Shown piece after piece: positions 15,516 through 23,515 of a DNA stretch of 64,000 nucleotides (positions are counted from its first letter, which is position 1; the number at the start of each line of letters is the position of its first letter). The translations under genes and the position numbers were made by a program. The stretch comes from Deltaproteobacteria bacterium (GTDB lineage: Bacteria > UBA10199 > JACPAL01 > JAHFST01). The notes under the pieces were generated by a model, which saw only the letters and a program-made list of their open reading frames with translations, was not told the DNA's origin and ran no database searches. The stretch lies in assembly GCA_023265625.1 (NCBI GenBank), contig JAHFST010000012.1:1-64000 (forward strand), given 5' to 3'.

Positions 15516-17099
15516 ATGAGCCAAGCTCTCGCTTTAAAATATCGCCCGCAAGACTTTACCACCGTACTTGGCCAAGAGGTCACCGTTCAAATCTTGCAAA
15601 ACGCCCTCACGGGGAAGCGCATTCATCACGCCTATCTCTTCACCGGCCCCCGGGGGATTGGGAAAACCTCGCTGGCGCGCATCTTTGCCAAGGCACTGAA
15701 TTGCGTCCAAGGCCCAACCGCCACCCCGTGTAATCAATGCACTCCCTGCCAAGAAATCACATCGGGTCGGTCGCTCTCCGTCCTGGAGATCGATGGGGCC
15801 TCCAACACCTCGGTGGAAGACGTGCGCAGCTTGAGGGAAAACATCAACTACCTCCCCACGGACGGAAAAAATAAAATTTACATCATTGACGAAGTCCACA
15901 TGCTCTCAACGGCCGCCTTCAATGCCCTGTTAAAAACCCTGGAAGAACCGCCGGCACACGCCATCTTTATCTTTGCCACCACCGACCCGCAAAAGGTCCC
16001 GGCCACCGTCCTCTCGCGTATCATCCGGCTCGATCTTCGGCCTATCTCCACACAACAAATCGTCAAGCACCTGCAATCCATTGGACAAAAAGAGGGTTTT
16101 GATACCGAACCAGAGGCACTTTTTGAGATCGCGCGCGAGGCCACCGGTGGGATGCGCGATGCCTTGAGCTTGCTCGACCAGATTGTTTCCTTTGAAGGTC
16201 GCGTCTCCAGTCAAGCCGTGGAACGAGTCCTAGGCCTCTCGCCTCGCCGTTTCGTCCAAGAGTTAAGTGCCAGTATTTTAGCGGGCGACGCCGCTCAAAC
16301 CCTTACGATCGCCGAACAGGTTTATCAGTCGGGCATTGATCTCAAACGGCTCAGCTTGGACCTCCTGGAATATTTTCGTCATATGATGGTCTTGCAAGTG
16401 AATGCCGATCCATCGCTGTTTGACCTGCCGGAAAGCGAGCTGGAGCAACTACGGCAAAAGGCTACAGGGATTCCGGCGCACCAACTAGACCAGATTTTTC
16501 GCCTCCTGCAACGTGGCGTGAGCGAACTCATGCGAGCCCCGCTGCCCAAGGTTCACCTCGATGTCCTCTTGCTAAGACTGTGCCGTCACGGGGAGCTCAA
16601 GTCGCTCGAAGAAATCTTGGCCTTGCTGAAAGACAGATCAGGGCCGTCCATCGCCATCCCACCCACACCGCGGCCCACCATAGTGCCCCCTGTGACACCG
16701 ATCGCATCTCGTGTGACATCCCCTCAAGTTGTACCTCCTCCTAGCCGTGCAGAGACCGGCAAAACTTGGCCCGACTTCATGACCTTCATCAAGGGACGCA
16801 AGCCGCAAATGGCCGCCTTGTTGGAACATGGTCATTTAGTGAGCTTGGAAGCGACTGAAGTGGTCTTGGAGTTTTCCCCCAAATCCGTATATGCGGATAT
16901 GCTCAAGGATGAAGATCGAAGACAGGCGCTGGGAACCTTGCTCCAGGAATTTTTTGGGGTCAAAAAACATCTCCAATGCTTGGAACAGACCGGCGCTCCG
17001 GCAACCGCATCACAAACCTCTGGGGAATCGATTGTCAATGAAGCCATCGATATCTTTCAACCCAGTGCCACCAAGATCATCTCAGGGGGAACGGCATGA
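15516..17099 (+). CDS. dnaX: DNA polymerase III subunits gamma/tau
   Basis: This 527-residue protein is the clamp-loader ATPase that opens the sliding clamp for the replicative polymerase. The start MSQALALKYRPQDFTTVLGQ is the canonical DnaX N-terminus; the in-frame extension back to 15459 would only translate the repeat. Walker A is GPRGIGKTSLARIFAKALNC, a four-cysteine zinc site follows (C...CNQCTPCQEI), Walker B is IIDEVHML, and the SRC-like sensor region reads VLSRIIRLDLRP. After about residue 370 a Pro-rich linker (PPTPRPTIVPPVTP) leads to a tau-type C-terminal domain of about 120 residues. No slippery A-run for gamma frameshifting was noticed. The stop overlaps recR by four bases (ATGA). 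Confidence 0.95.
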   Translation: MSQALALKYRPQDFTTVLGQEVTVQILQNALTGKRIHHAYLFTGPRGIGKTSLARIFAKALNCVQGPTATPCNQCTPCQEITSGRSLSVLEIDGASNTSVEDVRSLRENINYLPTDGKNKIYIIDEVHMLSTAAFNALLKTLEEPPAHAIFIFATTDPQKVPATVLSRIIRLDLRPISTQQIVKHLQSIGQKEGFDTEPEALFEIAREATGGMRDALSLLDQIVSFEGRVSSQAVERVLGLSPRRFVQELSASILAGDAAQTLTIAEQVYQSGIDLKRLSLDLLEYFRHMMVLQVNADPSLFDLPESELEQLRQKATGIPAHQLDQIFRLLQRGVSELMRAPLPKVHLDVLLLRLCRHGELKSLEEILALLKDRSGPSIAIPPTPRPTIVPPVTPIASRVTSPQVVPPPSRAETGKTWPDFMTFIKGRKPQMAALLEHGHLVSLEATEVVLEFSPKSVYADMLKDEDRRQALGTLLQEFFGVKKHLQCLEQTGAPATASQTSGESIVNEAIDIFQPSATKIISGGTA

Positions 17100-17683
17100 A
17101 TCCATTGGAACGCCTCGTCAAGGCCTTTACCCGCCTCCCGGGCATTGGAGAAAAAACCGCCACCCGTTTGGCCCTCTTTACCCTGCGCGATGAAAAAGAC
17201 ACCGGCCGCGAACTGGCCGAGGCCCTGATCTTCATCAAAGAAAAGATGCATTTTTGCCAGCAATGTCAAAATCTCACGGAAGCGGAACTCTGCATCATTT
17301 GTCGCGACCCCAATCGCACCCCCTCTTTAATCTGTGTCGTAGAGGACATCTCCGATCTCGTCGCCCTGGAAAAAATGGGAGACTACCGCGGACACTATCA
17401 TGTCTTACATGGCGCCCTCTCTCCCCTTGACGGCGTTGGCCCAGAAGAATTAAAAATAAAGAGTCTCATGCGAAGAATCGAACAAGGGACCACCGCAGAG
17501 GTTATTTTGGCGACTAATTCCAACCCATCCGGCGAAATGACCGCACTCTACCTCAAAAAGGTGTTGGCCCCTTTTAAAATTTCCATCTCCCGAATTGCCT
17601 CTGGCATCCCCATTGGGGCTAATGTAGAACATACCGACGCACAAACCTTATCACGCGCCATTGAAAGCCGAAGGGAGTTTTAA
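17096..17683 (+). CDS. recR: Recombination mediator protein RecR
   Basis: This 195-residue protein helps RecA load on gapped DNA with RecF and RecO. It shows the helix-hairpin-helix RLPGIGEKTATRLALF, the four-cysteine zinc finger CQQCQNLTEAELCIIC, the Toprim segment LICVVEDISDLVALEKMGDYRGHYHVL (acidic residues in VVED) and the C-terminal RIASGIPIGANVEHTD with LSRAIESRR. Its ATG overlaps the dnaX stop, so the two are translationally coupled. The ybaB/ebfC gene that commonly sits between dnaX and recR is absent here. Confidence 0.95.
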   Translation: MNPLERLVKAFTRLPGIGEKTATRLALFTLRDEKDTGRELAEALIFIKEKMHFCQQCQNLTEAELCIICRDPNRTPSLICVVEDISDLVALEKMGDYRGHYHVLHGALSPLDGVGPEELKIKSLMRRIEQGTTAEVILATNSNPSGEMTALYLKKVLAPFKISISRIASGIPIGANVEHTDAQTLSRAIESRREF

Positions 17684-17685
17684 CT

Positions 17686-18270
17686 ATGTCATTCATTCAT
17701 CCGCTGGAAAAAGAGATTAACTGCAAAATTGTCTACTACGGGCCCGCCTTGGCCGGCAAGTCGACCAACCTGCAACAGATTTCCAAAAAAACCAGCTCGG
17801 GCAAACAAGGAAAGCTTGTCTCGCTGACCAACACCGAAGACCGCACCCTGTTCTTCGACTTCTTGCCGCTTTCCCTGCAAAAGGTGCAGGGCTATTCGGT
17901 GCGTTTTCATATGTACACGGTCCCAGGCCAAGTCTTGTATGAGAATAGCCGCAAGATCATTGTCAAAGGGGTGGATGGCATCGTCTTCGTCGTCGATTCT
18001 CAAGTGGAGCGGATGGAAGAAAATCTTCAGTCCTGGAAAGACCTGGAGGCCAATCTGAAAGAACAAGGCCTTGATCTAGCGACCCTGCCCTTGGTGATCC
18101 AGTACAACAAACGAGATATGTCAGGAGTGGCCCCTGTGGAACAACTCCAAAAACTCTTCAACAAACGCGATGTCCCGTCTTTTGAAACCGTCGCCAGCAA
18201 GGGTACTGGGGTGCTAGAATCGCTGCAGGCTATTTCTAAACAAGTGCTCCGGGATTTGAAAAAACCTTAA
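17686..18270 (+). CDS. mglA: MglA-like small Ras-type GTPase
   Basis: This 194-residue protein is a bacterial Ras-like GTPase that sets cell polarity and gliding or pilus reversal in myxobacteria and relatives. The P-loop reads YYGPALAGKSTN, followed by TLFFDFLPL, the family-specific switch YTVPGQVLYENSR in place of the DxxG motif, and IQYNKRD for guanine recognition. It starts two bases after recR, with the RBS AGGGAG inside the recR end. Its stop lies in the left inverted repeat of the DUF559 cassette. MglA-type proteins are spread among deltaproteobacteria and some thermophiles, so this is a useful lineage marker. Its GAP partner MglB is not in the window. Confidence 0.88.
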   Translation: MSFIHPLEKEINCKIVYYGPALAGKSTNLQQISKKTSSGKQGKLVSLTNTEDRTLFFDFLPLSLQKVQGYSVRFHMYTVPGQVLYENSRKIIVKGVDGIVFVVDSQVERMEENLQSWKDLEANLKEQGLDLATLPLVIQYNKRDMSGVAPVEQLQKLFNKRDVPSFETVASKGTGVLESLQAISKQVLRDLKKP

Positions 18271-18746
18271 CACCCCCTACCGCGGTCTCCAAGATTGCCT
18301 TAATCCCCCTCTTACATTAAGAGGGGGATACCAATCAATACGGAGTGTCTGTGAAGTTTGAATATAATAATCCTGTTCTGAAACTTCGTCGTAGAGAGTT
18401 ACGAAACAAGGCAACTGATACAGAAAAAATACTGTGGCAAAAATTGCAGCGCAAACAACTCCGCAGACATAAATTTGTCCGGCAATATAGCGTTGGACCC
18501 TACATCCTTGATTTTTATTGCCCAAAAGCACGATTGGCCATTGAATTGGATGGTTTTCAACATGACTCAGATGAAGGAAAAATCTACGATCAGGAACGAA
18601 CTAATTATCTCGCAACTTGCGATATCAAGGTCATCCGATTCTGGAATAAAGAGATCCTAAGCGACTTAGAAAAAGTAATCTCACGAATTGCAGGGTTGTT
18701 ACCCCCCTCTTAATGTAAGAGGGGGGAAGGGGGGTGTTAAAGTTTT
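18261..18746. mobile_element. DUF559 cassette bounded by 17-bp inverted repeats
   Basis: AAAACCTTAACACCCCC (18261-18277) matches the reverse complement of 18730-18746 at 16 of 17 positions. Inside, two hairpins flank the gene: CCCCCTCTTA-CAT-TAAGAGGGGG (18305-18327) and CCCCCCTCTTA-ATG-TAAGAGGGGGG (18702-18726). The stop codons of both outer genes (mglA and the minus-strand Cys-rich gene) fall within the terminal repeats. This looks like a small mobile or mobilisable unit; no transposase is inside. Confidence 0.6.
18351..18713 (+). CDS. DUF559 (Vsr-like endonuclease fold) protein
   Basis: This protein of about 120 residues starts with LRRRELRNKATDTEKILWQKL, followed by RHKFVRQYSVGPYILDFYCP, the acidic strand LAIELDGFQHDSDEGKIYDQERTNYL in pieces, and IKVIRFWNKEIL. 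The D-F-Y-C-P and E-L-D-G-x-x-H signatures define DUF559, related to very-short-patch repair endonucleases; the real function is not known. GTG 18351 has CGGAG five bases upstream and is preferred over GTG 18345. The last residues (LLPPS) and the stop are encoded by the right-hand palindrome, so gene and repeat are physically fused. Confidence 0.85.
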   Translation: MKFEYNNPVLKLRRRELRNKATDTEKILWQKLQRKQLRRHKFVRQYSVGPYILDFYCPKARLAIELDGFQHDSDEGKIYDQERTNYLATCDIKVIRFWNKEILSDLEKVISRIAGLLPPS

Positions 18747-19141
18747 ACCCGATCCGCCGGAACGGAGTCCTCGCCTTGGCGCCATTGGCGATGGGGTCGG
18801 GTGTGGATAAAACATTGTTTCAATGAATCGGAAGCGGCAAGGGGTTGTTGGGTATCACTCAACGTCACGGCCAATTGAATCACCTCATCCACCAAGACCT
18901 CTGAGCTAATTTTACCAAACAAGATCTCGCCATCCTCGCGGTTAATCTGGGCGGAATTGGAATTTTGGCAATTGGTCAGACAATCCACCACCCGCAACTC
19001 CGCCTTCTTGCCGAACCACCCCTTTTTCAATTTTCGGGCATAGGTGGCACGCAGGGTTGGTTCGTCGATCAAACACGGATCCGCCTGTTTATTTTCCCGA
19101 ATGCAGGAACGGCAGACAAGTAAGGTCACTTTTTTACCCAT
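18737..19141 (-). CDS. Cys-rich ferredoxin-like or metal-binding small protein
   Basis: This 134-residue protein begins MGKKVTLLVCRSCIRENKQADPC and later has LRVVDCLTNCQNSNSAQINR. The C-x2-C ... C-x3-C arrangement with the following N/S-rich turn resembles thioredoxin-like [2Fe-2S] ferredoxins and DUF1636-type proteins. The C-terminus (HTRPHRQWRQGEDSVPADRVKL) is basic and not recognised. ATG 19141 has GGGGA five bases upstream; the longer frame to 19297 would overlap the promoter of the divergent hydrolase gene. The stop TAA lies in the right inverted repeat of the DUF559 cassette. Confidence 0.65.
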   Translation of the reverse strand: MGKKVTLLVCRSCIRENKQADPCLIDEPTLRATYARKLKKGWFGKKAELRVVDCLTNCQNSNSAQINREDGEILFGKISSEVLVDEVIQLAVTLSDTQQPLAASDSLKQCFIHTRPHRQWRQGEDSVPADRVKL

Positions 19142-19233
19142 AGGGTCCCCTATCTGGCCGATTTGACGAGGGCTGTCAATGGGACAAATATTTCGCAACA
19201 CTTTCTCTTTCCAACCGATAATGACTCTCGTAT

Positions 19234-20202
19234 ATGTTAGACCATAATCCATTGACTCCCATGACTGACACAAACCGACGCTCCATCTCTGGCCCAAAAT
19301 TTCCCCCGCCGACTCACATGATTGAGACCGATGATGGGGTGGAACTGGCCCTCTGGGACGAGGGGGAAAAGGGGATCCCGGTCGTTTTTCTCCATGGGTT
19401 TCCGGAAAATCATCACAGCTGGGATGCCCTGATAAAAAACCTTCCCGCCAAGGTACGAAACCGCTTTCGTTTGATCCGTTATGACCTGCGGGGTTTTGGG
19501 GAAAGCGCCAAGACGGGCGAGGCCTCCCTGCATCGACTTTATGAGGACCATCAACAGGTCATCAAGGCCCTGCGGTTGCCAAAATATCACCTCGTCGGCC
19601 ACGATTGGGGGGGAGCCATCGCCTTGCATACGGCCCGCCAGGCCCCTGAGACACTGCGCTCCATGACGGTCTTAAACACCAATTATTGGAAGACGGATTT
19701 ATTTGGCATGTGGCACCTGCTTTTTCTCAACCTACCAGCCATCCCAAAACTAGCCTTCAACCTCATCCCAACCCGCCTGTTTCGAATGGCGATACGTGCG
19801 GCCTTCGTGCAACCCGCCCGGCTGAACCGGCAAGTGGCCGAGAGTTTTCTAAAAATGTTCCATGACCCCAGCACCATCGAATATTGGATTCGCCTCTATC
19901 GCAATATGGGCAAGGGTTTATTGGGAAAGAAACTCCCGAGCTTACAACGCCTCTTTTCCGACAAACTTGACGTGTCTTTACAGCCTTCTCCCAAGGCCTA
20001 TCAGGTCCCAACCTGCCTGATCTGGGGCCAAGAAGACCGCTTCAATCCCCCCTGGATCGGCGAAGACATCCGCTCCCGCCTCAGCCAAAAGGGATGTGCG
20101 ACCGAACTCCACCTCGTCAAAGATGCGGGGCACTTCGTCCATGAAGAAAAACCCGAGGCGGTGGTAAAATTAATCTTGAAGCATTGGCAGTCTTGTAAAT
20201 GA
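19234..20202 (+). CDS. Alpha/beta hydrolase, epoxide-hydrolase type
   Basis: This protein of up to 322 residues shows the oxyanion motif HGFPENHHSW, the nucleophile elbow LVGHDWGGAIAL with Asp as nucleophile, the acid in IWGQEDRF and the catalytic His in DAGHFVHEEKP. The Asp nucleophile and HGFPE sequence point to epoxide hydrolases or haloalkane dehalogenases rather than serine esterases. The substrate is unknown. ATG codons at 19234, 19261 and 19318 are all possible and none has a clear Shine-Dalgarno. The gene is followed within three bases by a REP hairpin. Confidence 0.85.
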   Translation: MLDHNPLTPMTDTNRRSISGPKFPPPTHMIETDDGVELALWDEGEKGIPVVFLHGFPENHHSWDALIKNLPAKVRNRFRLIRYDLRGFGESAKTGEASLHRLYEDHQQVIKALRLPKYHLVGHDWGGAIALHTARQAPETLRSMTVLNTNYWKTDLFGMWHLLFLNLPAIPKLAFNLIPTRLFRMAIRAAFVQPARLNRQVAESFLKMFHDPSTIEYWIRLYRNMGKGLLGKKLPSLQRLFSDKLDVSLQPSPKAYQVPTCLIWGQEDRFNPPWIGEDIRSRLSQKGCATELHLVKDAGHFVHEEKPEAVVKLILKHWQSCK

Positions 20203-20204
20203 GC

Positions 20205-20233
20205 GTGTGGGCGACCCACCGGGTCGCCCCTAC
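20205..20233. repeat. REP palindrome (copy 4)
   Basis: GGGCGACCC-ACC-GGGTCGCCC with the conserved CCCCTAC end. The right end provides the TAG stop codon of the transaldolase gene on the minus strand, and the hairpin lies between two convergent genes. Confidence 0.8.
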
Positions 20234-20874
20234 TGCGGAACTTTTTTCCAATCCTCCAAAAACTTCTGGATCCCAATGTCGGTAAGCGGGTGTTTGGTGA
20301 GTTGTTTAATGACCGAAAGCGGGATCGTGGCCACATCAGCGCCGATCAGGGCGGCGTCGCGCACATGGATCGGGTTGCGAATCGAGGCCACCAAGATCTT
20401 GGTCTTGAAGTCGTAGTTGTCATAAATCTGCCGAATATGTTCGATCAACTGCATCCCCTCTTCCGAGATGTCATCAAAACGCCCGACAAAGGGACTCACA
20501 TAGGTCCCGCCCGCCTTGGCGATGAGCAAGGCCTGATTGGCGGAAAAAGTCAGCGTCACGTTGGTCTTAATCCCCTCGGAGGCGCACTGCTTCACCGCTC
20601 GCAGCCCCACCTCGGTCATGGGGATCTTGACCACGATATTTTTGTGCATCTTGGCAAAGTGGTAAGCCTCTTTCATCATTCCCGCAAAATCGAGGCTGAC
20701 CGTCTCCGCGCTGATCGGCCCGTCGACAATCTTCGCAATCTCCTTAATCGTCTCATCATAATTCCGCCCCGTCTTGGCGGCTAGCGAGGGATTGGTCGTC
20801 ACCCCGTCAATCACCCCCATGTCCCAAGCCTCTTGAATTTCCTTCACGTCGGCCGAATCGATAAAAATTTCCAT
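20230..20874 (-). CDS. Transaldolase, small TalC/Fsa type
   Basis: This 214-residue protein starts [16 protein letters not shown], then [17 protein letters not shown], the family signature. The Schiff-base lysine is in [15 protein letters not shown], and [14 protein letters not shown] is the second substrate-binding segment. It transfers a dihydroxyacetone unit in the pentose phosphate pathway, or acts as fructose-6-phosphate aldolase; the two cannot be separated safely by eye. ATG 20874 has AAGGAGA upstream. The stop TAG is part of the REP element. From 20875 to 21148 there is no convincing gene. Confidence 0.92.
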   Translation of the reverse strand: MEIFIDSADVKEIQEAWDMGVIDGVTTNPSLAAKTGRNYDETIKEIAKIVDGPISAETVSLDFAGMMKEAYHFAKMHKNIVVKIPMTEVGLRAVKQCASEGIKTNVTLTFSANQALLIAKAGGTYVSPFVGRFDDISEEGMQLIEHIRQIYDNYDFKTKILVASIRNPIHVRDAALIGADVATIPLSVIKQLTKHPLTDIGIQKFLEDWKKVPQ

Positions 20875-21148
20875 ATGACTTTCTCCTTGAAAGTTAAACA
20901 GGCTGGGATGTAGCAAATGGAAGCTGAAATCCGCAAGCGATTTCAAAGAGGTGAATGAAGATAACTTATCCGGTCAACGACTCCACCAAGGAACGAATCT
21001 CCTCATCACTGTGGCGGAATCCATCCGATGATTGGCTGGCTATCACCGTCGCCGTCCCGGGAAGGAAGTTGCTTGATGCGCTCATTTTTTCCATTGCATG
21101 CTTTATCTTTCTAAGGCATACTTTTTCTAGATTAAGGAGGTTTTAGAG

Positions 21149-21376
21149 ATGGCATCCTTGGAACCCTTTGCGACCAAACTGCCCGCCGATCTCAAGAAGC
21201 TCTTGGACCGGGTTTGTGCAAGATTCGGGCTTCGTAAAAATTTTGTGGTGGAGTCGGCCCTGCGCGAAAAATTGGAAGATCTGCTCGACACCTATGATCT
21301 GCAAGAGGCGGTCAAAGAGGCCTCCGGGTTTCATGCCTGGGAAAAGGTCAGACAAGATCTGCAAAAGCAGAGGTAA
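21149..21376 (+). CDS. Antitoxin partner of RelE-type toxin
   Basis: This 75-residue protein contains a short ribbon-helix-helix-like N-terminus (EPFATKLPADLKKLLDRVCARFGLRKNFVVESALREKL in segments) and an acidic, helical C-terminus. Such proteins repress their own promoter and wrap the toxin. A strong AAGGAGG lies before ATG 21149. The toxin gene follows with a 3-base gap. Confidence 0.75.
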   Translation: MASLEPFATKLPADLKKLLDRVCARFGLRKNFVVESALREKLEDLLDTYDLQEAVKEASGFHAWEKVRQDLQKQR

Positions 21377-21379
21377 CCA

Positions 21380-21634
21380 TTGCCTTACCGTTTGGAGCTG
21401 GAAACCCGGGCCCGTAAGGAGTTGTTGGACCTTCCCAAAGCGATCCAAGACCTCCTGTCCGATTTGTTAGATGACTTGCAAAACAATCCCCGCCCCCCCG
21501 GGACAAAAAAACTGACCGGTCAAGAGGGTTATCGAATTCGCAAGGGAAATTATCGGGTCCTTTATGCGGTAAGCGACAAGGAACAACTCGTCCGTGTTTA
21601 CCGAATCGGACATCGTCGGGAGGTTTATCGTTAA
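21380..21634 (+). CDS. RelE/ParE-family toxin
   Basis: This 84-residue protein is a textbook RelE: LELETRARKELLDLPKAIQ, LLDDLQNNPRPPGTKKLTG, YRIRKGNYRVLYAVSDKE and VRVYRIGHRREVYR, including the conserved basic residues and final Tyr. RelE cuts mRNA in the ribosomal A site. The start is TTG 21380, three bases after the antitoxin stop, with AGAGG upstream. It ends three bases before the stop of the convergent folK. Confidence 0.88.
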   Translation: MPYRLELETRARKELLDLPKAIQDLLSDLLDDLQNNPRPPGTKKLTGQEGYRIRKGNYRVLYAVSDKEQLVRVYRIGHRREVYR

Positions 21635-21637
21635 AAG

Positions 21638-22144
21638 TTAAGTAAACTTCCCAAAATACACCACCTGCCCAGGATCAGAACATTCCACCAAAAGTTGTTT
21701 GACGGTTTTCTGGAGGGTTGGGTGGAGTAAATCTGGGGCCAGATCGGCCAAGGGTTGCAGGACAAAACGACGTTTTTCCAGTTCCGGATGGGGCACAACC
21801 AGATTGCGCGTCCGGATCACTTTTTCATCAAAAAACAGCAGGTCCAAATCCATGGTCCGCGCCCCCCAACGGATGGCCCGCTTGCGCCGCATCGCCCGTT
21901 CCCGGCCCAGCTGGATTTCCACTTCCTGCAACAGTAACAGCAACGGCTCAGGCGCCTTGTCTGTCGCAATTTTCAAAACCCCATTGAGAAACGCCCCCCC
22001 TTCGGTCCCGGGGATCGGATCCGTTTCATAACAGGGGGCCACGGCGGTCACCACCGCATGGGTACGCAACAAATCAATCGCCTGCTGACATTGCTGAAAC
22101 CGATCCCCCAAGTTGGCCCCTAGGCCGATGTAGGCTTGATGCAT
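21638..22144 (-). CDS. folK: 2-amino-4-hydroxy-6-hydroxymethyldihydropteridine pyrophosphokinase
   Basis: This 168-residue protein begins MHQAYIGLGANLGDRFQQC and contains TDPIPGTEGGAFLNGVLKI, then RKRAIRWGARTMDLDLLFF, the HPPK signature, with the two magnesium-binding aspartates in D-L-D. It makes the pyrophosphorylated pterin used by dihydropteroate synthase. No other folate gene is near; a pteridine-reductase-like SDR lies at the far end of the window. ATG 22144 and 22147 are adjacent and equally possible. Confidence 0.93.
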   Translation of the reverse strand: MHQAYIGLGANLGDRFQQCQQAIDLLRTHAVVTAVAPCYETDPIPGTEGGAFLNGVLKIATDKAPEPLLLLLQEVEIQLGRERAMRRKRAIRWGARTMDLDLLFFDEKVIRTRNLVVPHPELEKRRFVLQPLADLAPDLLHPTLQKTVKQLLVECSDPGQVVYFGKFT

Positions 22145-22153
22145 CATGAAATT

Positions 22154-22212
22154 TGAAGACGGAGTAACAAAAAAACAAAACAATTTCAACGAATTAACTT
22201 ACTCCGTCTTCA
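22154..22212. repeat. 14-bp inverted repeat between folK and an AbiE-type locus
   Basis: TGAAGACGGAGTAA (22154-22167) is exactly complementary to TTACTCCGTCTTCA (22199-22212) across a 31-base AT-rich loop. It sits between the divergent starts of folK and the antitoxin-like gene, so an operator is possible. Confidence 0.5.
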
Positions 22213-22298
22213 TTTGACCCTCAATTTTAAGGGAATAAAATGACTTGATTTTATTTGTATTTTTGTCTATATTGTTAACTGTAATTAACAAATAAAAT

Positions 22299-22763
22299 AT
22301 GTATCTACAGCAACTCAAAAACATTGCGACCGCCAGATCCCTCCGTTCGGCGGATCTTGCTCGATTTGGGAATGTCTCACGGGCGGCCGTCACCAAATGG
22401 TTTCATCAAGGTAAGACAGGCGATGGTTGGATCAACATCGAAACTAACACACTAAGGCAACTGGCCCATGGGTTACACATTCCTGAGAATCTGCTCCTGC
22501 AAAAGCCCTCCGATCTTTCCGACTTAACAACACAATTTCTGTGGGATCATATTTATCCGAATATGGAGAGCTTTTTGCGGGCTATCACCCACGCAGAACT
22601 TCCCGCCCTGGGGCGACTCGTTCAAATATTGGGCTTCCATCAGGCCAGCCAAGTGGCCGGGCACAAAGTGATTCGTCTTTTTGCCCAATACAAAAAATAT
22701 CTAAAACCAGCGCGGCAAAAACAATTGGAAACCTTATGGTCCCTCTATTCGAACCCCCATTAA
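22299..22763 (+). CDS. Helix-turn-helix protein, candidate AbiEi-like antitoxin
   Basis: This 154-residue protein has an N-terminal Xre-like helix-turn-helix (RSLRSADLARFGNVSRAAVT then KWFHQGK). The region TLRQLAHGLHIPENLLLQ is typical of small phage-type repressors. The second half is helical and unrecognised. It precedes an AbiEii-type nucleotidyltransferase by 14 bases, so it most likely acts as the cognate antitoxin and repressor. The upstream 100 bases are distinctly AT-rich and contain the long inverted repeat at 22154-22212. There is no strong Shine-Dalgarno before ATG 22299. Confidence 0.65.
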   Translation: MYLQQLKNIATARSLRSADLARFGNVSRAAVTKWFHQGKTGDGWINIETNTLRQLAHGLHIPENLLLQKPSDLSDLTTQFLWDHIYPNMESFLRAITHAELPALGRLVQILGFHQASQVAGHKVIRLFAQYKKYLKPARQKQLETLWSLYSNPH

Positions 22764-22777
22764 TCTCAAAAAAGACC

Positions 22778-23515
22778 ATGTCAGAAAAAAGCTCGCCGGC
22801 ACCACTACACCGAGCACTCGTGCAGCTCTTTCAAGGAGGCCCTGAAGATCTTTGGTTGGTGGGAGGAACGGCACTGGCCGGTTATTATGCTGAACACCGT
22901 CGCTCCGATGATATTGACTTGTTTGCAGGGAGTCCGTTCACCTATCAGGCGACGGTGATGAATACCCGTTCTCTCAAAAAAGCAGGCGCCCTCTTTCAAC
23001 GCGAAACCAGCTCCCCAGCCTACTACCGCGCCGAGCTACGCTTTGAGGGACACCCTTTCACTATCGACATCGTCTTAGATGAAAATCTTCATCACTTTGG
23101 CCAGGCCACAAAAACAGACGACGGTATCTGGGTCGCCACACCAGAGACCTTACTCGCCACAAAAATTGCCTGCTTGGTGAGTCGCTGTTCCGAAAAGGAT
23201 CTGTTTGATTTGTCCTGGTTACTTCCCAGGGCTCCGCATCTCACCATGAAGCAGTTTATCGAATTGGGAAATCTCGTGGATGGTGGGCTCAACATAGAAT
23301 CCCTCCTCATCAGTATGCAAGGGGCAAGACTCCGAGAAGAGGCGTGTCATTTTCTTCTTCCTGGCGACCTCACCCCCAAACAAGCCTTTCATCAAATCGA
23401 GGTCCTACGAAAAGGGCTGATTCAAAAACTCATGCGCCATGAAGCCGAACAACCTCTCTCAGCCGATGTAAAATTATTAAAAAAGGCCCTCAAGGAACAA
23501 AAGAAACTGCGCTAA
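22778..23515 (+). CDS. AbiEii-type nucleotidyltransferase, candidate toxin
   Basis: This 245-residue protein has [20 protein letters not shown] followed by DIDLFAG, the G-G-T-A-L...R-x-S-x-D-I-D-L signature of the AbiEii/DUF1814 family. The later [29 protein letters not shown] is also typical (K...R..KD..DL; quoted across the family motif in part). AbiEii/MenT-type proteins modify tRNA 3' ends and act as toxins or abortive-infection effectors. ATG 22778 was chosen because the longer frame back to 22541 is the antitoxin read out of frame. The 3' end overlaps dapL on the opposite strand by 26 bases. Confidence 0.85.
   Translation: MSEKSSPAPLHRALVQLFQGGPEDLWLVGGTALAGYYAEHRRSDDIDLFAGSPFTYQATVMNTRSLKKAGALFQRETSSPAYYRAELRFEGHPFTIDIVLDENLHHFGQATKTDDGIWVATPETLLATKIACLVSRCSEKDLFDLSWLLPRAPHLTMKQFIELGNLVDGGLNIESLLISMQGARLREEACHFLLPGDLTPKQAFHQIEVLRKGLIQKLMRHEAEQPLSADVKLLKKALKEQKKLR

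Noticed and set aside
20955-21146. Short frame of 63 codons before the RelE-type locus
   Set aside because: There is no ribosome-binding site, no family similarity, and the end is only hydrophobic by chance; the operon start at 21149 has a strong Shine-Dalgarno instead.
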